Shown: positions 1 to 7,568 of the stretch, piece by piece
How positions within the stretch are numbered: position 1 is the stretch's first letter
Layout: the number at the start of each line of letters is the position of its first letter
Position numbers and translations under genes: made by a program
Notes under the pieces: generated by a model
The model's database searches: none
Told to the model about the DNA's origin: nothing
Seen by the model: the letters and a program-made list of their open reading frames with translations, nothing else
Source of the DNA: Aphodosoma sp051870875
Lineage (GTDB): Bacteria > Bacteroidota > Bacteroidia > Bacteroidales > Paludibacteraceae
Direction of reading: 5' to 3'
NCBI GenBank assembly: GCA_051870875.1
Contig: JBJECG010000050.1
Span: forward strand, 29,157-93,156
DNA: 64,000 bases

Positions 1-311
1 CCATCACCTTGATATGTGAACACCACGTTTTCAGGAGAAAGACGTTTGACTGCAGTAGCAAGTGCAGGTGCACGGCCGTGAGCAGCCTCGAGCCAGTCGA
101 TATCCAAATAGTTGTATGCGAATACAGCACAACCGACAGGAGCAATACCTACCGCTTTGTCCTGGATTCCCATCTCTTCGATAACTTCTGCGATTAGTTT
201 GTGAATTACACCGTGACTGCAACCCGGGCAGTAGTGCATCACATTGTCGGTCATCACCTTGGTTTTACCATAAACCAGGTTTTCGGGTTTGATTATATCT
301 TCTTTTGTCAT
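1..311 (-). CDS. korB: 2-oxoacid:ferredoxin oxidoreductase, beta (TPP-binding) subunit, partial
   Basis: Partial gene: the ATG is at 309-311 and the reading frame stays open to the left edge, giving 103 N-terminal residues. The protein begins MTKEDIIKPENLVYGK and contains the CPGCSHG motif typical of the beta subunit of 2-oxoacid:ferredoxin oxidoreductases, whose cysteine region and following segment help bind thiamine pyrophosphate; a VGCAVFAYNY segment and an AAHGRAPA segment follow, both usual in this family. It starts 12 nt after the alpha-subunit stop, so it is translated from the same operon. The enzyme oxidatively decarboxylates 2-oxoacids to acyl-CoA and reduces ferredoxin. Whether the substrate is 2-oxoglutarate (Kor) or branched-chain 2-oxoacids (Vor) cannot be told from sequence. 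Confidence 0.9.
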   Translation of the reverse strand, partial: MTKEDIIKPENLVYGKTKVMTDNVMHYCPGCSHGVIHKLIAEVIEEMGIQDKAVGIAPVGCAVFAYNYLDIDWLEAAHGRAPALATAVKRLSPENVVFTYQGD

Positions 312-323
312 GACTGTCTGTGA

Positions 324-1403
324 TTATTTGTTGAATTTTTTAGTAAGAGCTTCATAAACTTCCTCAGCAGTTGGCACCATACCACCCTGACGACCGAAGA
401 ACTCTACGGGTACGCGACCGTTGACAGCGAGACGAACGTCCTCTACCATTTGACCGGCACTCATCTCTACTGCGAGGAATCCTTTTACGCGGGTAGCGAG
501 TTCCTGTATTTTCTTGGTTGGGAATGGGAACAGCGTGATGAGACGCAATACTCCGAGTTTGATACCGTTGGCGCGGGCGATTTCAACAGCCGACTTACAA
601 ACGCGAGCTGAAGATCCGAATGCAACGCATACATATTCGGCATCGTCCAAATGAAACTCTTCGAAACGTACTTCGTTTTCTTCGATAGTGCGGTATTTTG
701 CCTGAAGAGCGAGGTTACGCTGTTCCATAACTTCAGGGTTCATCTCGAGCGAAGTAATGATGTTGCGCGCACGATCAGCGGTTTTACCGGTAGTAGCCCA
801 AGGGCATTGAGCTATAAGCTGCTCGCGGGTGCGACGTGGTTTCTGTTCAGGGAGAACCACTTTTTCCATCATCTGACCGATAACACCGTCAGAAAGCATC
901 AAGACAGGGTTACGATATTTGAATGCAAGGTCGAATCCGAGGCTTACGAAGTCGGCCATTTCCTGTACTGTAGCCGGAGCAAGGACAATCATATGATAGT
1001 CACCGTGTCCACCGCCTTTCACAGACTGGAAATAGTCGGCCTGAGACGGCTGGATAGTACCAAGACCGGGACCGCCACGCATAACGTTAAGAATCAAGCA
1101 AGGAAGATCTGCAGCTGCAATATATGAAATACCTTCCTGTTTCAAACTAACGCCTGGAGATGATGAAGATGTCATCACCATTTTACCAGCGCCAGCACCA
1201 GCGTAGACCATATTGATAGCTGACACTTCACTCTCAGCCTGAAGAACCACCATACCAGTATCTTCCCAAGGTTTGAGTTCCTGCAAAGTTTCCATAACCT
1301 CAGACTGAGGTGTAATAGGATAACCGAAATAGCCGTCGCAACCAGAACGCACCGCAGCGTGAGCGAAAGCTTCATTACCTTTCATTAATCTTACTTCTTC
1401 CAT
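324..1403 (-). CDS. korA: 2-oxoacid:ferredoxin oxidoreductase, alpha subunit (KorA/VorB type)
   Basis: The 359-aa protein is a full-length alpha subunit. It has the N-terminal pyrimidine-binding region (GYFGYPITPQSEVMETL, and QAESEVSAINMVYAGAGAG, where the conserved Glu contacts the TPP pyrimidine) and the TSSSSPGVSL motif, followed by a C-terminal transketolase-like domain (VCVAFGSSARVCKSAV). It lies between a small 2x[4Fe-4S] ferredoxin subunit (16 nt upstream) and the beta subunit (12 nt downstream), a ferredoxin-alpha-beta order common in anaerobic Bacteroidales. Role: CoA-dependent oxidative decarboxylation of a 2-oxoacid with ferredoxin as acceptor, cytoplasmic. Databases label close relatives either 2-oxoglutarate or 3-methyl-2-oxobutanoate ferredoxin oxidoreductase; specificity is not resolved here. 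Confidence 0.92.
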   Translation of the reverse strand: MEEVRLMKGNEAFAHAAVRSGCDGYFGYPITPQSEVMETLQELKPWEDTGMVVLQAESEVSAINMVYAGAGAGKMVMTSSSSPGVSLKQEGISYIAAADLPCLILNVMRGGPGLGTIQPSQADYFQSVKGGGHGDYHMIVLAPATVQEMADFVSLGFDLAFKYRNPVLMLSDGVIGQMMEKVVLPEQKPRRTREQLIAQCPWATTGKTADRARNIITSLEMNPEVMEQRNLALQAKYRTIEENEVRFEEFHLDDAEYVCVAFGSSARVCKSAVEIARANGIKLGVLRLITLFPFPTKKIQELATRVKGFLAVEMSAGQMVEDVRLAVNGRVPVEFFGRQGGMVPTAEEVYEALTKKFNK

Positions 1404-1419
1404 GACCTTTGGATTACTT

Positions 1420-1644
1420 TTAGAGGGTTACTTTATAAACAGTTAAACAAGCGTCCGGACATACATAGCCGCAAGAGCAACAACCTACGCAAGCGTCTTG
1501 ATCAACCATCTCTGCATAGTTGTAACCTTTGGCATTTACCTGAGACGCCAATCCCAGAACTTTGGACGGGCATGCTGCTACACACAGGCCGCATCCTTTG
1601 CAGCGTTCAGTATCAACAACGACTGCACCTTTGAATTTTGCCAT
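1420..1644 (-). CDS. korD: 4Fe-4S ferredoxin-type subunit of 2-oxoacid:ferredoxin oxidoreductase
   Basis: The 74-aa protein carries two complete [4Fe-4S] motifs: Cys15-Cys18-Cys21-Cys25-Pro and Cys52-Cys55-Cys58-Cys62-Pro. It is the first gene of the three-gene oxidoreductase operon, 16 nt before the alpha subunit, so it is almost certainly the electron-transfer (delta) subunit that passes electrons from the TPP site to free ferredoxin. The ATG at 1642-1644 is preceded by a leader of about 140 nt containing a good Bacteroides-type promoter. Confidence 0.9.
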   Translation of the reverse strand: MAKFKGAVVVDTERCKGCGLCVAACPSKVLGLASQVNAKGYNYAEMVDQDACVGCCSCGYVCPDACLTVYKVTL

Positions 1645-1786
1645 AGTATTATAATTAAAAATTTAAAGTAAATTGTCAGTTTTCTGCACTTTGTATGTCA
1701 ATCTCCATAACAAGTGTCATAGCAGGTTGAAACGAAAGCTCACCATACGAATACGGACAGTGTAGTATGTCCGGCATTTCATCCCG

Positions 1787-1817
1787 CAAATTTACGTAAT
1801 TTTTTCCGGACAGCCAA
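1787..1817 (-). promoter_or_regulatory. Putative Bacteroides-type promoter of the 2-oxoacid oxidoreductase operon
   Basis: On the minus strand a TTG (1817-1815) is followed after 20 nt by TAAATTTG (1794-1787), matching the Bacteroidota primary-sigma -33/-7 consensus. It points toward the ferredoxin-subunit gene whose start is at 1644. Confidence 0.55.
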
Positions 1818-1959
1818 GTGTATTCATACATAATTTTTCTACTGTGCAGGGATATATGGGCAATGATGTTGATTTCCGATGCAGAGAATGACCGGTGCAA
1901 TTATAAATCGTGGTACAGAGGCAAGAATTCCGGAATCAAGGATATATAGACGAAAAACA

Positions 1960-1993
1960 GCAAGGCGATATATGTGAAGATATATCGCCTTGC
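1960..1993 (-). terminator. Intrinsic terminator of the M13 peptidase gene
   Basis: Perfect 14-bp inverted repeat (left arm 1960-1973, right arm 1980-1993) with a 6-nt loop. Read on the minus strand, the hairpin is followed by a run of five T (from 1957-1953). It lies 68 nt past the stop codon of the peptidase gene. Confidence 0.8.
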
Positions 1994-2060
1994 AGAAAGT
2001 GGTTATGAGAATAATTTTTCCAAGTCCAATTGTACGGTCAAACCCAAGCGTGACGCAGGG

Positions 2061-4085
2061 TTACCAAATGGATACACGTTTTTCGGGCGCAATGTACATC
2101 GGGTCGTTTTCGGTGATGCCGAATGCATCGTACCAAGCATTGATATGCGGAAGAGCTCCGTCGACGCGCCATTTGCCGAGTGAATGCGGGTCAGTTTTGG
2201 TACGGCGGATAATCTCTTCAGGACGGATGTTGCCGGCCCAGACACCTGCATACGCAATGAAGAAACGCTGGTCTGGTGTCAGCCCATCGACAACAGGCAG
2301 ATCAGCATCTTTGGTAGCATTCTTGAATGCGTGGTAAGCGACTTGCAGACCTCCGTGGTCGGCGATGTTTTCACCGAGAGTGAATGCACCGTTTGCATGA
2401 AGCCCCTCGTCATTTACAATGATACCGTCGAAGAAGTCACGCATAACGGCAGTACGAGCCTCGAAACGCGCTTTGTCTTCGGGTGTCCACCAGTTGTTGA
2501 AGTTACCGTCCTTATCGAAATTGCAACCTTGGTCGTCAAATCCGTGGGTTACCTCATGGGCGATAACGACACCAATAGCTCCATAGTTGAAGGCATCATC
2601 GGCATTCATATCGAAGAACGGATACTGAAGGATTCCTGCCGGGAAACAGATTTCGTTGGTAGTAGGATTGTAGTATGCATTGACGGTTTGGGGTGTCATG
2701 TACCAATCGTCCTTATCAACGGGTTTGGTGATTTTCTCCATCATGATGGCATTGTTAAACTCATTGACAGCCTTGATATTATCCCAATAAGATATTTCGG
2801 GATTGATGGTAAGCGGAGTGTAATCGCGCCATTTGTCAGGATAACCGACTTTTACGTAGAAAGCAGAGAGTTTCTCATGTGCTTTTGCCTTAGTGGCATC
2901 AGACATCCAATCGAGGTTGTCAATACGCTCGCCGTAAGCGGTCAAGAGGTTCTGCACCAGAGTTTCCATACGGTGTTTTGCATCTTCGGAGAAATATTTT
3001 GCAACATACATCTGACCGACGGCCTCGCCGAGAGAACCATCGACAGTAGAGACGGCACGTTTCCAACGCGGAGACTGCTCCTGTTTTCCAGAGATAACTT
3101 TGCCGTAGAACTCGAAGTTCTGAGCATCGAAATCGGCACTGAGATATGGAGCGGCAGCATCAATCAAATGCCATTTCATATATTGTTTCAAGGCATCCAA
3201 GTCGGTGTCATTGATAATGGCGATAGCTTCGCGGACCGGTTCAGGCTGTGATACGCTGATTTCGGCAGCGGCAGAAGCTCCGGCAGCTGTCAAATAAGCT
3301 TTCCAATCGAAACCTGGGAATTGTACTTCAAGTGAATCGACATCAAATTTGTGATAGTTCTTCTCGGTATCACGGAGCAAAACCTGAGAATAGTGTGCCG
3401 TGGCAAGACGGGTCTCGACAGCCATGATTTGCTCGGTGGCACGTGCAGCGTCTTCTTCGGTATAACCAGCCAGCACCAACATTTTGGCGATGTGCTTGCG
3501 ATACTCATTGCGGATGTTCTGCATTGATTCCGATTCGTCGAGATAATAGTCGCGCTCACCCATAGAGATGCCGGACTGATAAGTCTGGAGCAGGTTTTTC
3601 TTGCTATCCATCATATCTGCATCAACATACACAGAGAAGAAGAGGTCGGCATGAAGTCTGCCCATAAGTCCTGCTATTTCGGCGCGGTCAGCAATTGCAT
3701 CTATACGCTCCAAGTCAGCCAAAACAGGAGCCATACCGTCCTTATTAAGACGGGCAGTATCCATAGCGAGATTGTACAAGTCGCCTATTTTCTGAGCAAC
3801 AGTGCCGGCTTCATTGGTTTTAGCAGCAATCTCCTCAATGAGAGATCTGAGTTGTTCACGATTGTTCTCTGCCAATTGGTCGAAAGAGCCGAACCGAGAA
3901 TATTCATCTGTAAGGGGATTGAGTTTCTGCCAACCACCAGTAGCGTACTGATAGAAACTTACACCTGGTTGGGCTGTAGGATCCATATTTTCCGTACGGA
4001 TGCCTACCGATTGTTGTCCATCTTTATTGCAGCAACCTGACGCCACAACGGCCAAAGCCATCAATGGGAAAAAAATCTTTTTCAT
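2061..4085 (-). CDS. M13 family zinc metallopeptidase (neprilysin/PepO type), lipoprotein
   Basis: 674-aa protein with a lipoprotein signal peptide (MKKIFFPLMALAVVASGCC, lipobox ASG-C18), then the all-helical M13 N-domain and the catalytic M13 C-domain. The zinc site is complete: His510-Glu511-Val-Thr-His514 (HEVTHGFDD) and Glu572 in GENIADHGG, with Asp576 also present. Substrate-binding NAYYNP is at about residue 465. Family members cleave peptides of limited size; as a lipoprotein this one is expected in the periplasm or on the outer membrane. The extreme C-terminus reads VSIW where many M13 enzymes have CxxW, so the conserved cysteine is absent, as is common in bacterial members. It is a single-gene unit with its own promoter-like element (4180-4187) and terminator. 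Confidence 0.93.
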   Translation of the reverse strand: MKKIFFPLMALAVVASGCCNKDGQQSVGIRTENMDPTAQPGVSFYQYATGGWQKLNPLTDEYSRFGSFDQLAENNREQLRSLIEEIAAKTNEAGTVAQKIGDLYNLAMDTARLNKDGMAPVLADLERIDAIADRAEIAGLMGRLHADLFFSVYVDADMMDSKKNLLQTYQSGISMGERDYYLDESESMQNIRNEYRKHIAKMLVLAGYTEEDAARATEQIMAVETRLATAHYSQVLLRDTEKNYHKFDVDSLEVQFPGFDWKAYLTAAGASAAAEISVSQPEPVREAIAIINDTDLDALKQYMKWHLIDAAAPYLSADFDAQNFEFYGKVISGKQEQSPRWKRAVSTVDGSLGEAVGQMYVAKYFSEDAKHRMETLVQNLLTAYGERIDNLDWMSDATKAKAHEKLSAFYVKVGYPDKWRDYTPLTINPEISYWDNIKAVNEFNNAIMMEKITKPVDKDDWYMTPQTVNAYYNPTTNEICFPAGILQYPFFDMNADDAFNYGAIGVVIAHEVTHGFDDQGCNFDKDGNFNNWWTPEDKARFEARTAVMRDFFDGIIVNDEGLHANGAFTLGENIADHGGLQVAYHAFKNATKDADLPVVDGLTPDQRFFIAYAGVWAGNIRPEEIIRRTKTDPHSLGKWRVDGALPHINAWYDAFGITENDPMYIAPEKRVSIW

Positions 4086-4179
4086 TTTATTTGTAATTTA
4101 AGTTTTTAGTTTGAATATAATTTCTTGACCCAATAATCAAACGCACATAAACATAGAACGGCATATGCACGGTTGAAGA

Positions 4180-4187
4180 CAAAGATA
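4180..4187 (-). promoter_or_regulatory. Putative -7 element of the M13 peptidase gene
   Basis: Minus-strand TATCTTTG (4187-4180) matches TAnnTTTG and lies 95 nt before the peptidase start. No clear TTTG is seen at the expected upstream spacing. Confidence 0.4.
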
Positions 4188-4214
4188 TTTCAGCCGCGTC
4201 CGTATCCCTTGTTT

Positions 4215-6158
4215 TTAGAATTCACTCAACATCTGCCGAACGATTTCGTTGACTTTTCCGGCAAATTCTTCAGGTGTCATCACACCTTGATCGCCTTCAC
4301 CCTGACGACGAACAGATACATTACCTTCATTCATCTCATTTTCACCGACTATGAGGAGATAAGGAATACGTTTCAGTTCGTTATCGCGAATTTTACGTCC
4401 GATCTTCTCATTACGGTCGTCAACTATGGCGCGAACGTCACATTGCAAAAGTTTGTCGGCGACTTCGCGGGCGTAGCCGTTGTATTTTTCAGAAATAGGA
4501 AGTACAACCGCCTGATCAGGAGTAAGCCACAACGGGAATTTACCCCCGGTATGTTCGATAAGCACAGCCACAAAACGCTCCATTGAGCCGAACGGTGCAC
4601 GGTGAATCATGACAGGGCGGTGCTTCTGGTTGTCGGCACCAGTATATTCAAGCTGAAAACGTTCGGGGAGGTTATAGTCGACCTGGATGGTACCAAGCTG
4701 CCATTTACGTCCGATGGCATCGCGAACCATAAAATCGAGTTTTGGGCCATAAAATGCAGCCTCACCAATTTCCATCCTGGCTTTCAGGCCTTTGTATTCA
4801 CAGGCCTCTATGATGGCTGCTTCAGCCTTTTCCCATACTTCATCGGAACCGATGTATTTCTCATGATTATTGGGGTCGCGAAGAGAAATTTGGGCTTCAA
4901 AATTCTCGAAGTTCAGAGCCTTGAAGATAATGAATATAATATCCATCACTTTCATGAACTCCTCTTTGAGCTGGTCGGGGCGGCAGAAGATGTGAGCATC
5001 GTCCTGGGTGAATGAACGAACACGGGTAAGACCATGAAGTTCACCACTCTGCTCATAACGGTAAACAGTACCAAACTCAGCATAACGTAGAGGCAGATCC
5101 TTGTAGGAATGAGGAGAAACTTTATAAATCTCACAATGGTGGGGGCAGTTCATCGGTTTTAGCAGATATTCCTCACCTTCTTCTGGCGTATGAATAGGCT
5201 GGAACGAATCTTTACCGTATTTGGCATAGTGTCCGGAAGTGACCCACAACTCTTTTTGTCCGATGTGGGGGGTCATCACCTGCTGATAGCCAAAGCGTTT
5301 TTGGATACGTTTCAAGAATTCTTCGAGACGCAGACGAAGAGCCGTGCCTTTCGGCAGCCAAAGAGGCAACCCCTTGCCGACAGCATCGGAGAAAGCAAAA
5401 AGTTCAAGTTCTCTGCCAATTTTGCGGTGGTCGCGTTTCTTAGCCTCTTCCATAATGGCAAGATATTCGTCGAGCATCTTCTTTTTCGGGAAAGAGATAC
5501 CGTAGATACGTGTCATTTGAGGGCGTTTCTCATCACCGCGCCAATAAGCGCCTGCCACACTGAGAAGTTTTATTGCTTTGATCTCTGATGTATTCACAAG
5601 ATGCGGGCCGCGGCAAAGGTCGGTAAACTTCCCCTGGGTATAGATGGTAATGGTACCGTCCTGAAGGTCGTTTATCAACTCACACTTGTAAGTTTCACCC
5701 CTTCCGGAGAACATTTTCAAGGCATCGGTTTTGGAAATATCAGAACGGACTACCGCTTCTTTGCGAGAAACAAGTTCCGCCATTTTCTTTTCAATGGCAG
5801 GGAAGTCAGACTCTTTAATCACAGTACCTCCGGCCGGCATCACATCGTAATAGAAGCCATTTTCGATAGCAGGGCCGATACCAAACTGAATACCGGGATA
5901 CAACTCCTGCAAGGCTTCAGCCATCAGATGTGCAGATGTATGCCAAAAAGCATGTTTCGCCTGGTCATCCTCCCACTTGTGCAGTTTGATAGAACAATCG
6001 CACTCTATAGGACGGTTCGTTTCTACGATTTCGCCGTTGACAGATGCCGCCAGTATATCGGCAGCAAGGCGGGGAGAGACAGATTCTGCAATTTGGAAAG
6101 CGGTAATGCCTGATGCATATTCACGTACCGATCCATCAGGAAAAGTTACTTGTATCAT
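4215..6158 (-). CDS. thrS: Threonyl-tRNA synthetase
   Basis: I place the start at the ATG at 6156-6158 (MIQVTFPDGSV), giving 647 aa, the usual length; the frame is open 26 codons further up, but that extension has no family similarity. Domain order is TGS (1-62), the SAD editing domain for Ser-tRNA(Thr) hydrolysis (about 65-230, with HTSAHLMAEAL), the class II catalytic core (about 240-540) and the anticodon-binding domain (C-terminal 100 aa). The zinc-binding Cys of MNCPHHCEIY and the class II motif 2 region (RYAEFGTVYRYEQSGELHGLTRVR) are visible. The gene stands alone: infC-rpmI-rplT, which follow thrS in many Bacteroidota, are not downstream here. Confidence 0.96.
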   Translation of the reverse strand: MIQVTFPDGSVREYASGITAFQIAESVSPRLAADILAASVNGEIVETNRPIECDCSIKLHKWEDDQAKHAFWHTSAHLMAEALQELYPGIQFGIGPAIENGFYYDVMPAGGTVIKESDFPAIEKKMAELVSRKEAVVRSDISKTDALKMFSGRGETYKCELINDLQDGTITIYTQGKFTDLCRGPHLVNTSEIKAIKLLSVAGAYWRGDEKRPQMTRIYGISFPKKKMLDEYLAIMEEAKKRDHRKIGRELELFAFSDAVGKGLPLWLPKGTALRLRLEEFLKRIQKRFGYQQVMTPHIGQKELWVTSGHYAKYGKDSFQPIHTPEEGEEYLLKPMNCPHHCEIYKVSPHSYKDLPLRYAEFGTVYRYEQSGELHGLTRVRSFTQDDAHIFCRPDQLKEEFMKVMDIIFIIFKALNFENFEAQISLRDPNNHEKYIGSDEVWEKAEAAIIEACEYKGLKARMEIGEAAFYGPKLDFMVRDAIGRKWQLGTIQVDYNLPERFQLEYTGADNQKHRPVMIHRAPFGSMERFVAVLIEHTGGKFPLWLTPDQAVVLPISEKYNGYAREVADKLLQCDVRAIVDDRNEKIGRKIRDNELKRIPYLLIVGENEMNEGNVSVRRQGEGDQGVMTPEEFAGKVNEIVRQMLSEF

Positions 6159-6483
6159 AATATATATTAATGTGTTAAAGGAGACCCCCGACCACGCCAT
6201 ACAAGCGGCACAATCTATAGAAAGAGCCTCCCACAAAATTCGCGTCTACAGAGATGCAAAATTACAAAAAATCTCTGGAAATGCCGCAGAAAAAGGGAGA
6301 AATGACGCGATATTGACCTTTCTCCCAAAAATATAAATATCTTTTTAAGGGGTACTATTTATATGGTGTATATCAAACTGATATAAGTTATAGAATCCGA
6401 TTCAAGTCCAGGATACGTACACATATCAGGTCTTCTATAAGGCATCAACGACTGGAGACTGAGCGCATCACACCGAAAATACG
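6159..6483. other. Intergenic region upstream of thrS
   Basis: This 325-nt gap holds a minus-strand TAATTTTG element and otherwise AT-rich sequence. No open frame, tRNA or strong hairpin was recognised. Confidence 0.5.
6257..6264 (-). promoter_or_regulatory. Putative -7 element of thrS
   Basis: Minus-strand TAATTTTG (6264-6257) matches TAnnTTTG, 99 nt before the chosen thrS start. The -33 box is not clear. Confidence 0.35.
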
Positions 6484-7116
6484 TTAACCTTTACACTTCG
6501 GCTCGTATTTCCTTGTTGTCTTTTTCAAGAAGGCATGACACCTGCCATCCGCATCTTTTGATCCGACAATCCTCTCAGTCGGCATATCCCAATTTACATC
6601 ATCAACGACAAATCGTTGCAAAAGGCCGTCTTTTATACCTATGCGTCTTGTGGCATCGCAGATGCTCCTATCCGTCTTGAATGTATCAGGAATGGCAACG
6701 ATATCAGGCATTTCCGAACAATGGTTGAAGATTTCATACATCGACAGTCTGGGACCACCCACAACTCCGGTCAGGTTCCATTCTCCTGTCACACCCTGCC
6801 TGTATATCTCTATACCTCGAATTAGAATGCCACCAAACCGTATCAGTTCATTTCCATCGTATTCGGTTTCAAAAGCGATGTCTACACCGCTACCATGAAA
6901 AAACCACTCCACACATTGGCAATCACGGCAATATGTACTTGTATCCTTATCCATTTCATTGGCATCATACAGATAAAACTCTATTTCTGCAAACCTGTAA
7001 ATGACATCGCGGTCATCCCTTGAATCATGTTTCAGAATACAGTAATGGTTTATGAGTTCATTTGCCGCTTCCATGAAACACTCCCGTCGTATATCACCAA
7101 GAAAGTTCAAAGTCAT
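6484..7116 (-). CDS. Uncharacterised protein, possible distant DNA-3-methyladenine glycosylase-like fold
   Basis: The frame can start at 7176, but I prefer the ATG at 7114-7116 (MTLNFLGDIRRECFMEAANELI), giving 210 aa, because the preceding 20 residues are not protein-like. No signal peptide or membrane segment. The middle has an acidic, aromatic strand-rich pattern (VIYRFAEIEFYLYD, then WFFHGSGVDIAFE, then GGILIRGIEIY) that loosely recalls the AlkA-unrelated AAG/MPG glycosylase family (EVEAY, YVYxxYGMHxCLN, GVLIRAxEP); this is pattern resemblance only. The Cys pair CRDCQC in the centre could bind metal. Neighbours are a small winged-helix-like gene and thrS; no operon partner suggests a function. 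Confidence 0.6.
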   Translation of the reverse strand: MTLNFLGDIRRECFMEAANELINHYCILKHDSRDDRDVIYRFAEIEFYLYDANEMDKDTSTYCRDCQCVEWFFHGSGVDIAFETEYDGNELIRFGGILIRGIEIYRQGVTGEWNLTGVVGGPRLSMYEIFNHCSEMPDIVAIPDTFKTDRSICDATRRIGIKDGLLQRFVVDDVNWDMPTERIVGSKDADGRCHAFLKKTTRKYEPKCKG

Positions 7117-7302
7117 GACAAAAAGTCCATTGAAAATAAATGTATGACAAAGTATTGCTGAATTTTCGGTATACAAAAACGAATACTCTTCCTTTCCTGA
7201 ACTTTGAACAGGTCAAAGACGACATCCATCTTTGTATTGTCGGTATGCAGTTGAGGTATTTCCACAGCCGCAAGAGTGACATTCTTTTAAGAATGCACAC
7301 TT

Positions 7303-7482
7303 TTATTTTGCAGCTTCCCAAAAACAACGACGGGGGGATACGATGGCACCCTCTTCTTTGAGCTGTTTCATTGCTTTATCAACCACTTTACGATCAAGGC
7401 CTGACAGTTCCGCAACTTTGCCGGCATTCACAGGTTCACCTGCCTGCCTGATTGTTTCCAATACCTTTGTTTTTTCTTCCAT
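7303..7482 (-). CDS. Small winged-helix-like DNA-binding protein (59 aa)
   Basis: An ATG at 7480-7482 opens a 59-codon frame ending in TAA at 7303-7305. The product reads MEEKTKVLETIRQAGEP, then NAGKVAELSGLDRKVVDKA, then MKQLKEEGAIVSPRRCFWE. This is a clean helix-turn-helix pattern: helix 1 (KVLETIRQAG), helix 2 (AGKVAELSG), recognition helix (DRKVVDKAMKQLKEEG), then a wing-like strand (AIVSPRRCFWEAAK). It resembles tiny MarR/ArsR-like regulators found in Bacteroidales, though the target is unknown. It lies 86 nt downstream of recN, on the same strand, and 186 nt upstream of the uncharacterised 6484-7116 gene. Confidence 0.75.
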   Translation of the reverse strand: MEEKTKVLETIRQAGEPVNAGKVAELSGLDRKVVDKAMKQLKEEGAIVSPRRCFWEAAK

Positions 7483-7568
7483 AATTGTATTTGTTTTGAT
7501 TAATGACTGACATTTTCATTTTACCAACCAAACTCCTTTGATTGGAACAACATGACAAGATACCCGTC

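Larger units (their letters stand above)
1645..2060. other. Intergenic region with promoter and terminator, no convincing gene
   Basis: This 416-nt gap between the oxidoreductase operon and the upstream M13 peptidase holds the operon promoter (1787-1817) and the peptidase terminator (1960-1993). A 74-codon minus-strand frame at 1676-1900 has no recognisable domain and overlaps the promoter, so I do not call it a gene. Confidence 0.6.

Noticed and set aside
1676..1900. 74-codon minus-strand frame between the oxidoreductase operon and the M13 gene.
   Set aside because: It contains the likely operon promoter and has no protein-like pattern.
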